Shown: piece after piece, positions 10,824-19,469 of the stretch
Numbering within the stretch: the first letter of the stretch is position 1
Layout: every line of letters starts with the position of its first letter
Program-made: the position numbers and the translations under genes
The notes under the pieces: model-generated
Databases searched by the model: none
Seen by the model: only the letters and a program-made list of their open reading frames with translations
Told to the model about the DNA's origin: nothing
Assembly (NCBI RefSeq): GCF_031143425.1
Contig: NC_090447.1
Coordinates: 767,806,409 to 767,870,408 of the forward strand
Length of the DNA: 64,000 bases
Source: Pleurodeles waltl
Lineage: Eukaryota > Chordata > Amphibia > Caudata > Salamandridae
Direction: 5' to 3'

Positions 10824-12614
10824 TCAAGGTATTTCCCAGAATTTGTTTTGGGTATGGTAACTTCTGTAACAGCCGGGAACACACAGGCCAGGCTTTGAAG
10901 GGCATTCGGGGCAGTACATCCGGCTCTCCCTCCGGATTAATCTCCGGGCACATACTCTACATTTCTTTGTGGGCATGTCTTTTTTGGGAGTGGGAGGAAT
11001 GTGATCTGGAAAGTGCCGATCTTTCAATCTAGCCACATCCTCCACCACTTCTACTCTAGGAACTCTTGCCGGTTCCACCACAATAAGGCTTTCTATCACC
11101 GACTCCTGAAATTTAACAAATGTCATCCTTGACTCGGGTGAACAATCCTTGTATACAATAAAGGCATTAAAAGTTGCCAAATGAAATAAATGTAGGGCCA
11201 ACTTTTTATACCACACATATGACTTACGAAGAGCAGTGTAACGTTCTAACCTCTGATCTACTCTATCAACACCACCCATGTGCCTATTGTAGTCCAAAAT
11301 GCACGCAGGTTTGCGCACTTCCGCAACCTGACCCCAAACAGCCACAGGGGAAGTACTCTCATCATGGATGGTCGATAGCATGTACACATCCCTCCTGTCT
11401 GAAAATTTCAGAGCTAGCAGCTCATTATTCCGCAAGGCACTGCACTGTCCCCTCTCAAGTTTTTTACAGACAAGCTCCCTTGGATAGCCTTTCCGGTTAG
11501 AACGGATTGTGCCACAAGCAACAGTGTCCACCCTAAACAACTCCTTGAACAACTGCACTCCAGTGTAGAAATTATCTACGTACAAATGGTGACCTTTGTT
11601 AAACAGCCGTCTAGCAAGTTCCCACACAATTTTTTCGCTAACTCCAAAAGTGGCCGGACAACCAGGAGGGTCAATACTGGAATCCCTACCAGTGTAGACC
11701 CGGAAATTATACACATATCCTGTACTGCTTTCTGACAGCAGATACAATTTAATCCCATACCGTGTCCTCTTACTAGGAATGTACTGCTTAAAAACTAAAC
11801 GCCCCTTTAAAAGGACCAAAGACTTGTCCACACTTATCTCTTTGCCTGGGACATAGACCTCTGAAAAACGATCCACAAAATGATCAAGGACAGGCCTAAT
11901 CTTAAAAAGGCGGTCACAATCAGGGTGATCTCGTGGCAAGGCTAAAGCATTGTCTACAAAATGCAGCATACGAAGAAGAAGCAAATACCGATTACGTGTC
12001 ATAGTTGCAGGAAATATAGCAGTTGCCATCAAGGGACTAGTAGACCAATAAGAAGCCAGTGACGGCTTCCTGATCAACCCCATCAAAAAAGACAAACCTA
12101 AAAACCTTTTCATCTCTTCCAGATATGTGGGAACCCAATGAGTAGCTCTAGACTGAGGCTTAAGTCTGGCAGCGTTGTCCCGCAAATATTGCTCTGCATA
12201 CACATTTGTCTGCTCCACAATCTCTTCCAAAAATACATCGTCCATAAACAAGTGAAAGAAATGGACAGGCAGAAAGTTTTCCGTATTAACTCTACACCCT
12301 GGGAGACCAGTAAATGCAGGTAACTGTGGCTGCTCCATGTTTGGGGCAATCCAGGTGTCAGGTCTTCCAATGGGAAACCCTGCAGCCCCAGGCTGCTGCA
12401 CTCTTGGCACATCAATGTCCTCCTCTAACACAGGCCCTTCATCTGCACTGAGAGTAGCTTCCTCATCAGAAGAATACTCTTGGACAGAAAACTCACTTCC
12501 AGAATCTCCTGCTTCCTCCTCTGCCTCAGATGCAGAGTCAGTGTCGTAGTCATGGTCTGAAGACGACTCAAAGAGCATGCGAACAACCTGCTGAGCGGTC
12601 ACTTTGCGGCTAGC
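10824..12614 (-). CDS. piggyBac transposase, full-length open frame (596 aa)
   Basis: Cut-and-paste DDD transposase that excises and inserts at TTAA; a nuclear enzyme. The frame is uninterrupted. I start at the ATG at 12614 (MASRKV...), which has A at -3 and G at +4; the 14 codons upstream have no ATG. Residues about 17-70 are acidic and Ser-rich, as in this family. The catalytic aspartates can be placed by motif: D263 (EISVDKSLV), D347 (LYVDNFYTG) and D450 (MGGVDRVDQ), close to 268/346/447 of the cabbage-looper enzyme. The C-terminus has a Cys-rich zinc domain with C552, C555, C568, C571, C578, C582 and H587. Length is normal for the family. It ends in TGA at 10824-10826. It is the only undamaged element-encoded gene in the window, so recent activity is possible. 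A domesticated host gene is the alternative, but the element end and TTAA at 15028 argue for a transposon copy. Confidence 0.94.
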   Translation of the reverse strand, partial: ASRKVTAQQVVRMLFESSSDHDYDTDSASEAEEEAGDSGSEFSVQEYSSDEEATLSADEGPVLEEDIDVPRVQQPGAAGFPIGRPDTWIAPNMEQPQLPAFTGLPGCRVNTENFLPVHFFHLFMDDVFLEEIVEQTNVYAEQYLRDNAARLKPQSRATHWVPTYLEEMKRFLGLSFLMGLIRKPSLASYWSTSPLMATAIFPATMTRNRYLLLLRMLHFVDNALALPRDHPDCDRLFKIRPVLDHFVDRFSEVYVPGKEISVDKSLVLLKGRLVFKQYIPSKRTRYGIKLYLLSESSTGYVYNFRVYTGRDSSIDPPGCPATFGVSEKIVWELARRLFNKGHHLYVDNFYTGVQLFKELFRVDTVACGTIRSNRKGYPRELVCKKLERGQCSALRNNELLALKFSDRRDVYMLSTIHDESTSPVAVWGQVAEVRKPACILDYNRHMGGVDRVDQRLERYTALRKSYVWYKKLALHLFHLATFNAFIVYKDCSPESRMTFVKFQESVIESLIVVEPARVPRVEVVEDVARLKDRHFPDHIPPTPKKDMPTKKCRVCARRLIRRESRMYCPECPSKPGLCVPGCYRSYHTQNKFWEIP

Positions 12615-13105
12615 CATGATCCTAGCAACAAATGGATTGCCAACAACAACTAGCACTAAAATAAGTAATAAACAAAGTGTAGCTTTATCACAAAGAGATA
12701 TGTACTACAAAAAACTATACCACACAGTTGCCTGAAATAGCTACTCACCAAGCAACTACTCTGCAATCACCAATGATATCCCACTAAAAAGAAAAAAGAA
12801 AAAAGCAATTTAGACATATGACAACACAAACACCACTGTGCTCAAATCTAAGGACAATGTCAAACACACAATACTGCATTTAGTACACCACCTACAAACA
12901 TGTCAACAATACTCCTTTGGAGTAAATTGCGTTCACTTACCTAAAACATGCAACTATGCAAACCACAGGACAACTACTGCCAAAACCGCAAAGATCCACA
13001 GCAAAGGAAGCAAAAGCGTTGAACTAGAAGAAAAAGAAGAAATAAATTGTTATAATCACAAATACAAATACTTTGCCAGTTGACAAACACCCCACCACCA
13101 AGAAC
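12615..13105 (-). other. 5' flank of the piggyBac gene, no gene seen
   Basis: About 490 bp of A-rich sequence between the transposase ATG and the hairpin minisatellite. It could hold 5' UTR or an intron. I cannot place a promoter or splice sites with confidence. Confidence 0.4.
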
Positions 13106-14575
13106 TTAGAAGTTGTCCCTGGTACCTAAGTGGATCCTGCCCCCCTCGGAGTAGATGGGCGTAAAAGAATTGGCCAATCTGACCCTAAGGGGGGCAGAAA
13201 TGGGCAACACCTCTGTGCCCCCTTTCAGGGGGCGACCCTTCCCCAAGGGGGCACCCCCAGCACAACACAAAACAAAAAAATCCCTGCCGTATTGGTGGTC
13301 TCTGCCCTCCTTGGGGGCAGATGGCCCTACAAAATTACGGGCAGAGATGGGCAATACAAATTTTCCCCACCTTAGGGGGGCGACCGTTGCCCAAGGGGTG
13401 CCCCCAAACACACACCAAACACAATCCCTAGCACCTAGTGTGCTTCCCCCCCCCCCCCCCCCCCCCGGGGCCATATCGTCCAAAAAATGGCTGGTCTGCC
13501 ATCGGGGGGGCGAAACAGAAAAAAAAAGCTCCCCAGGGGAGCGACCCTTGCCACAGGAGTTGCCCCCAAAATAAACAATAAAAACAAAATCCCTGGTGTC
13601 TAGTGGTTTTCGCCCCCCCCCCCCCCCCCGGGGGCAGATCAGCCCAAAAATCGGCTGATCTGCCCCCGGGGGGGGGCAAAATACAAATAAAAATTGCCCC
13701 CGGGGGGGGGCGACCCTTGCCCAAGGGGTCGCCCCCAAAAACACACATAAACAAAGATATCCCTGGTGTCTAGTGGTTTTCGCCCCCCTGGGGGCAGATC
13801 CGCCGAAAAAACAGCGGATCTTCCCCCAGGGGGGGCGAAATACAAATAAAAATTGCCCCCGGGGGGGGGACCCTTGCCCAAGGGGTCGCCCCCAAAAACA
13901 CACATAAACAAAGAGATCCCTGGTGTCTAGTGGTTTTCGCCCCCCCCTGGGGGCAGATCCGCCGAAAAAACAGCGGATCTGCCCCCAGGGGGGGGCGAAA
14001 TACAAATAAAAATTGCCCCCGGGGGGGGCGACCCCTGCCCAAGGGGTCGCCCCCAAAAACAAACATAAAAAAAGATATCCCTGGTGTCTAGTGGTTTTCG
14101 CCCCCCCCCGGGGGCAGATCCGACGATAAATCGGCGGATCTGCCCCCAGGGGGGGCGAAATATAAATAAAAATTGCCCCCGGGGGGGGCGACCCTTGCCC
14201 AAGGGGTCGCCCCCAAAAACACACATAAAAAAAGATATCCCTGGTGTCTAGTGGTTTTCGCCCCCCCCCCCGGGAGCAGATCCGCCAAAAAAACGGCCGA
14301 TCTGCCCCCGGGGGGGGGCGAAATACAAATAAAAATTGCCCCCAGGGGGGGCGACCCTTGCCCAAGGGGTCACCCCCAAAAACAAACATAAAAAAATATA
14401 TCCCTGGTGTCTAGTGGTTTTCGCCCACCCCCCCGGGGGCGGATCCGCTGAAAAATCGGCAGATCTGCCCCCGGGGGGGGGGGCGAAATCCAAATAAAAA
14501 TTGCCCCCGGGGGGGGCGACCCTTGCCCAAGGGGTCGCCCCCAAATTTAGGCACAAAGAAAATCCCTGGTGGCTA
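13106..14575. repeat. ~160-bp minisatellite of hairpin units (about nine copies)
   Basis: The phrase CCCTGGTGTCTAGTGG recurs at about 13591, 13761, 13918, 14079, 14239, 14402 and 14563 (spacing 157-170 bp), with three more diverged copies at about 13116, 13281 and 13424. Each unit has two hairpins. One is built on GGGGGCAGATCCGCCG facing CGGCGGATCTGCCCCC, the other on GGGCGACCC facing GGGGTCGCCC around TTGCCCAAG. Runs of up to about 20 C or G punctuate it. Overlapping minus-strand open frames of up to 427 codons exist only because the unit lacks stops; the predicted peptides are Gly/Pro-rich repeats and are not supported as protein. It sits inside the 5' non-coding region of the piggyBac element. 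Confidence 0.9.
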
Positions 14576-14580
14576 GTGGA

Positions 14581-15028
14581 GATTCCTGCTCCACGATCGC
14601 GGGCCCTGCCCGCGATCGTGGAGCAGGAATCTTGAGAAAACAGACACAGGGGGAAAGAAAAAACCCTTTCTTTTCCCCCCATGTCTGTTTTCTCAACCCC
14701 CCCACCCCCCAAAAACGGAGAGGACTCACCTGTGAGCTCCTGCTCCGAAGACGCGCTGGAAGCAAATGGCTTCCAGCGCGCCGGCAACACTAGATGACGT
14801 CAGCGCGCTGCGCGCGCGCTGACGTCATCGGATTGCCGTGGGGGGGGGCGGGGGTGGAAGGGGAAGGTCTTCCCCTTCCATCCCCGCCTGGGGGGGAAAG
14901 GAGGGTGCACGGGGGGGCGCGCTAGCGCGCCCCCAAGTTCCCCTGTGCCTAGGACGAGATGATCTCGTCCAAGGCACAGGGGAACTGTAGCCTTGGACGA
15001 GATCATCTCGTCCAAGGCACAGAAGGGG
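14581..15028. repeat. Chain of palindromes at the piggyBac 5' end
   Basis: Successive inverted repeats fill this stretch. 14581-14631 has 24-bp perfect arms and a 3-base loop. 14633-14696 is an imperfect hairpin starting TTGAGAAAACAGACA. 14753-14781 has 12-bp arms. About 14794-14829 carries TGACGTCA in both arms. 14857-14880 is a hairpin of GGAAGGGGAAG arms. 14913-14934 is a perfect 22-bp palindrome. 14937-14985 has 24-bp arms with one mismatch. About 14991-15017 is a perfect odd-centred palindrome of CCTTGGACGAGAT. The last two share the GGACGAGAT core, so they form a repeated subterminal motif next to the element end. They may be transposase-binding sites (inference). Confidence 0.88.
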
Positions 15029-15032
15029 TTAA
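15025..15032. mobile_element. piggyBac right terminus GGGG plus TTAA target site
   Basis: The sequence AGAAGGGGTTAA ends the palindrome chain. GGGG at 15025-15028 would be the terminal bases and TTAA at 15029-15032 the target duplication. This agrees with the CCCT/CCCC-type ends and TTAA specificity known for piggyBac. The partner TTAA is not in the window. Confidence 0.7.
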
Positions 15033-15100
15033 TACTTACTCAAACAGAACATTTTTTCACAACCCTCAGAAGAACGGGGAAAACACTGCAGCAAAACTAA

Positions 15101-15269
15101 CAGTGGCGTAACAAAGCCCTCGCAGACCCACGGTGCGGGGGGCGCTGGGCTCCAGGTGCCCCCCTCAGCACAGTACAGTGTGCACAGGTGGCAGGCCCCT
15201 GACTCGGTCCAGGGGAGAGGGGGCCCTCTCTAGGTAATGGGGGTCCCTTTGAGTTTCTGTATGCCACTG
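15101..15269. mobile_element. hAT-like non-autonomous element (169 bp)
   Basis: The left end CAGTGGCGTAACAAAG and the reverse complement of the right end, CAGTGGCATACAGAAAC, form short terminal inverted repeats of the CAGNGGCG type known for hAT elements. The flanking 8-mers (AAAACTAA and GAACCAAG) match at only 5 of 8 positions, so the target duplication is decayed or absent. There is no coding capacity. A related end recurs near 56154. Confidence 0.55.
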
Positions 15270-15437
15270 GAACCAAGAACATGATAAAGCAGAGTTATCT
15301 TTGAAATACGAATAACTGAGAATATAGGATGGGATAATCCTCGCTTTAGTGTCCTTAATACAACTGAATATACTTGTTCATGTTTGCTAGAAAATGTTCA
15401 ATTTGATGACAGGACAAGAGGCTCTGATTATGAAAGT

Positions 15438-15775
15438 TCAAAGCTGGTCTAGAACCGAAGAAAATGGATTTACCTGCTGGTTCAAAGTAGAACTCTTTAA
15501 CAAGGAATCAGAAGACCAGTCCACCATATGAATGATGTCCACAAGGCATGCTCTCAGTGAGTAGGATTTGGATGTCATGGCACCTCTCAAAGAACGAGCC
15601 CCAAAGAGATAAACATCTGTGTCAGCTTTCGATAAAATCCACCCATTGATCTGGACAATATTGGACATGAAAGAGGGCCATGGGGGCATACTATTGAAAT
15701 TAAGAGCTGACCCGAAGTGGAGGACCTGAGATTGAAGTAACCCTTCAGTACATTTGGATCTTCAGGAGAAGACAC
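15438..15775 (-). pseudogene. DIRS-type tyrosine recombinase fragment, frameshifted
   Basis: Two minus-strand frames together resemble the C-terminal part of the tyrosine recombinase that integrates DIRS retroelements. The upstream frame (15587-15775) ends in a segment like QLLISIVCPHGPLSC...GGFYRKL. The downstream frame (15438-15689) reads LSKADTDVYLFGARSLRGA then SYSLRACLVDIIHMVDWSSD. The family signature is HSxRGA followed by DWxSxxTFxxFY. Here the His of the HxxR box is Arg (ARSLRGA), and no Tyr follows WSSDSLLKSS, so the catalytic His and Tyr appear lost. With the frameshift this is a dead copy. Identification rests on motif memory, not a search. Confidence 0.6.
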
Positions 15776-17327
15776 GTTTGTAAGTGGTCTTTGTCATTCT
15801 GGAAGTTACAAACGTGACTCCTTCCAAAGTGAAAAACCTACCTACATATTCTAACATTCGAACATCTGTAACCAATAGATATAAGGCTAATCAATTAAGA
15901 ATGACCAACTTTGCTGAGATTTGCTTCCATGATAATACATCTTTGTCAGGCCAAGATTGAAGAAAGTTAAATACAAGAAAAACATTCAATAGAAGGGAGT
16001 ATACATCTTGAGGAGAGGATGAGAATTTGACACCACACAATCATTTTCACACAAAACGGTGTCTACCACTTGATTCGCTACCAGAAGGTGGCATGTGGAA
16101 ACAGAAGAAAAATGTGAGTTCAGAGTCTGTAAAAAAAGATCCCCAGATGCAAGGGCAACAAGAAATTCACTACAAAGTGAAATCCACTACCATGGAATCC
16201 AGAGCCCATTCCATACAGCAGCATAACCATCTATTTCATGCTGATCAGTATCTTCTGTGGCTTAAGTCAGACCAGACAAGGGACAGAAGGCATAATTCAA
16301 TCATCTCCACTCCTGCAGAAAATAATTTGTCACCAATGCCAACAGATCCTATCTCCAAATTAACAAAATATTGGAATTTGGAAGATGAATCAAAAATCAA
16401 ACTGGTCAATTTTGCACAGACACAATTTTCCATAATCCTGGAAAATATTGATCAATGAAGTTTCCATTTGCTGGAATCCCTGAAGTTCTGAGAATTCTAG
16501 TCTTCCATACTGTTTCCCTTGCTCAGAAGGTGAATTACTAAAACTGAGATGTTGCGGGAGTGGCAATAGTGCCAAGAGCCTTTTGTAATTTCTGCCAACA
16601 TTTGAGATCTCATTCCTCTCAAGCAGATTATATATTGAACCTAGTATCTTTCTAGAGCAAAATGCAACAGTGGACAGGAAGAGGGTATAAGGAACAGCTT
16701 GTAAATGAGCCTGCAAAGAACTTGAGGCAATTGCTGTGCAGATTCTGTTCTTCTGCTTCTGTCGTTATCTCCCCACATCTCACTTCCCATTCTACATGAC
16801 TGACTTCTGATTCAATCACCACCTCAGGAACCAGATCAAATATAGCCCTCCTAGTCCCTGGCTACCCTGTCCTCCATATGGTTGAACCACTATTGCAGTT
16901 CCTGACAAAGACAGATCCTTCTGTAGGTGGAGAAACTTTAGGTGCTAGAAAGCACTGTAGTAAAGAAGAACTGGGAACATTGTCTGGCTGGATGCTAAAC
17001 ATTCTACGAGCCTGATTCTCTGTTGGAGGGTGACCTTGCTTTTTGTGAGTACCTTGTGAATCTCTTTCTTTTTGGATCTAATCTTTGGAAATAGAAGGAA
17101 TGGCATGGTTGATATGTAATGAATAACAAAGCCCAGAGACGTAATTTGACTGAAGGGAGTCAAATCTGATTTGTTCTGATTGATTAGGAAGCCTAAGTCT
17201 TGTAAAAATACAGATTGCCCACCTTAGATGCTGCACAGGAATATCCAAATCATAGGTGTGAGCAGAATAATGTCTAGATAGATTGTTAGAAGAATCTCTC
17301 ATGCTCTCAATAACTCCTTGACAGGCT
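15776..17327 (-). other. Interior of the decayed DIRS-like element
   Basis: About 1.5 kb lie between the recombinase remnant and the Gag-like remnant. A full DIRS element carries RT and RNase H here, but I see no YxDD box or other clear RT motif. The longest frames (for example minus 16390-16716) show no recognisable domain. I infer a deletion or heavy decay. No other gene is apparent. Confidence 0.35.
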
Positions 17328-17984
17328 TCATAAACTTTGTGAAAAAGGATAGGTTCTCTGATAGTAGTTCCCAAATCTCATCCCAATAAAAGGCCTCCGA
17401 CTGATTGGCCCATTGGTGGTTAACTCACACAATTTGGCCCTGTAGGCCTTAAACCTGTATCTTTCCACAGGAATAGCACAAATAGCATTGCCCAGAAGAC
17501 AAATAACTCTCTGGGTCCTGCCAACCAGGATATCAGGGTTGGCTGGAGTCCCCTGTTCCTTGCCAGTAAACCCCACATCCAGGATCTTATACAAGGGCTG
17601 ACAAATAAAGGAGTTAGTCCTGGCACACCTTCCAGAACCTGTTGATGCCTTTATTTGGATCTTTAACAAATTTGCCTTGGAAAGTTAATAGCTTTGGGGC
17701 AATGTCCGGAGTACTGGCCACCTATCCTTCTTTGGAAGGTCTACAATATTATGCTCCCAGTCTATTTCATACCACCTTGTGAATCTGTTTCCTCTATCTG
17801 GACTGGCCTGCATCTTAAGGGACAGTGTACAATCTGAGTAATGGGGTATATACTTCAATGTCAAAATTATCTTGTAAAAGGGACAAAATATGAACTTGCT
17901 CATGTGAAAGGCTCCCACTAGCATTGAGGTCCTCCTGAGTTTTAGGCTTAGACAGTGAATGGCAAGACCTGTCTGTGTCCTCAT
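17328..17984 (-). pseudogene. DIRS-like ORF1 (Gag-like) remnant
   Basis: The minus frame 17328-17669 contains LVGRTQRVICLLGNAICA followed by ERYRFKAYRAKLCEL. This resembles the conserved block of DIRS ORF1 proteins (a QRxxCLLGNAN-like motif followed by a basic stretch and PKL). The frame 17685-17984 may be the more N-terminal part. Both are short and disconnected, so the gene is broken. On the minus strand it lies upstream of the recombinase fragment, the expected DIRS order. Alternatives include another retroelement Gag. Confidence 0.45.
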
Positions 17985-18580
17985 TGTGTGACACTATTGT
18001 CCCTCAGATCTGTAATAACGCTGACCAGAAATAACGCTCTCAGACATAGCTTGCTGCTTCTCACCTTTATATACTTTGGTAGATTATTGTTTCAGTTTCT
18101 CTAAGGCATCCACGTCAGCTGTGGCTTTCTCCCTTTAGGGAGACAGCCATCAGTTCCTGGAGGAGAGGTTTTCAAGGAGAAAACTATTCAGTAGCATCAA
18201 ATACAAGGTAGAAGAGGGCCTTTACTTGTTGGGATAAAGGGCCAAAGTACGCTGATATAGACTTCTAAGCATTTGCATGGTCCACTGTGGAACTATCAGG
18301 GACAAACACAAAATTGGTGAAACTACCTCACATCAGGTTGACAGGTGTGGTGGAAGGATTACCCTGAGACATTGTTGATGTGCAACACCAGATTAGGTAG
18401 TATCAACTCAAGTCCCTGACATTATAAGGGTCCTCACCACTGTCAATAAATTTGTTTTAGAGAAAAGGGGGCACCTTCCTGCAAATCTAATGCACAGCAC
18501 AGCATTGTCAGACTCCCACAGTCACTTCTCTCCATGATCCTGAAATCTTTGCTCATCCATATGCCATGCCCATACCAGAC
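17985..18580. other. No gene seen
   Basis: About 600 bp between the Gag-like remnant and the palindrome-rich MITE. I find no coding motif, inverted repeat or tandem structure worth naming. Confidence 0.4.
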
Positions 18581-18583
18581 ATA

Positions 18584-19211
18584 GGGCCTCATTCTCACCC
18601 TGGCGGTAATTACCGCCAGGGCGGAGGTCGGCGGTAGCACCGCCAACAGGCTGGCGGTGCTCCGCCGGGCATTCTGACCGCGGCGGTACAGCCGCGGCCA
18701 GAAGCGGAAAGCCGGCGGGCTACCGCCGACTTTCCGCTGCCCGTCTGAATCCTCCATGGCGGCGGAGCACGCTCCGCCGCCATGGGGATTCAGACACCCC
18801 CTACCGCCATCCTGTTCATGGCGGCTCTCCCGCCATGAACAGGATGGCGGTAGGGGGTGCCGCGGGGCCCCTGGGGGCCCCTGCCGTGCCCATGCCAATG
18901 GCATGGGCACGGCAGGGGCCCCCGTAAGAGGGCCCCAAAAAGTATTTCAGTGTCTGCCCAGCAGACACTGAAATACGCGACGGGTGCAACTGCACCCGTC
19001 GCACCTTCCCACTCCGCCGCTCAATTCTGAGCCGGCATCCTAGTGGGAAGGTTGATTTGCCCTGGGCTGGCGGGCGGCCTTTTGGCGGCCGCCCGCCAGC
19101 CCAGGGCAAATGTCAGAATCCCCGCCGCGGTCTTTCGACCGCGGTGCGGTGTTCTGACGGCGGTACCTTGGCGGACGGCCTCCGCCGTCCGCCAAGGTCA
19201 GAATGACCGCC
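18584..19211. mobile_element. Harbinger-type MITE built of consecutive palindromes (628 bp)
   Basis: The ends GGGCCTCATTCTCACCCTGG and, on the other strand, GGCGGTCATTCTGACCTTGG form inverted repeats, flanked by ATA at 18581-18583 and 19212-19214. A 3-bp duplication fits Harbinger. Inside lie hairpins in series: 18598-18621 (perfect 24 bp), 18636-18661, about 18674-18697, about 18743-18797, 18796-18858 (29-bp perfect arms, 5-base loop), 18873-18923 (25-bp perfect arms, 1-base loop), 18942-18976 (16-bp arms), 18977-19002 (12-bp arms), 19003-19052 (11-bp arms), 19056-19110 (about 24-bp arms), 19125-19144 and 19165-19198 (15-bp arms). There is no coding capacity. Autonomous relatives lie at 22145-29825. 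Confidence 0.85.
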
Positions 19212-19469
19212 ATAGTGTTTTATTTTGAAAAATGCATTGGATAATTGGGAGAAAAACTGTGAAGAACCTTATTTATTGAGATTGGTCTGCTGCTGCTGTC
19301 ATCCTCTGTGCTGATCTCTAATAAGGTTGCCTTCCACGACACACAGCCTCGTACCATGATGCATAAGTGAGTATGCATTGCCTTGTATAAGAACTGTATT
19401 GGAAGCATAGCCTCCCAGTACAAATTCCTATGCCTAGACAAACTGATAAAGATTCCACGCACTGAGGGT
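19212..19469. other. Short unique spacer, no gene seen
   Basis: About 260 bp between the palindrome MITE and the LTR copy. Nothing recognisable. Confidence 0.35.

Larger units (their letters stand above)
10536..15028 (-). mobile_element. piggyBac-superfamily transposon, right-hand part
   Basis: The supported part runs from the 28-bp minisatellite through the transposase, the ~160-bp hairpin minisatellite and a palindrome chain, to a terminal GGGG at 15028 followed by TTAA at 15029-15032. piggyBac elements insert at TTAA and keep it as a 4-bp target duplication, so this fits the 5' end of a minus-strand element. The other end is not found between the gene and the satellite; it may lie beyond the left edge, which would place at least 9.7 kb of satellite inside the transposon (inference). 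Insertion next to hAT and DIRS remnants suggests a transposon-dense target region. Confidence 0.8.

Noticed and set aside
13106..14389. 427-codon minus-strand frame rich in Gly, Pro and Arg
   Set aside because: It follows the ~160-bp minisatellite through several frames and homopolymer C/G runs; absence of stops in the unit explains it.
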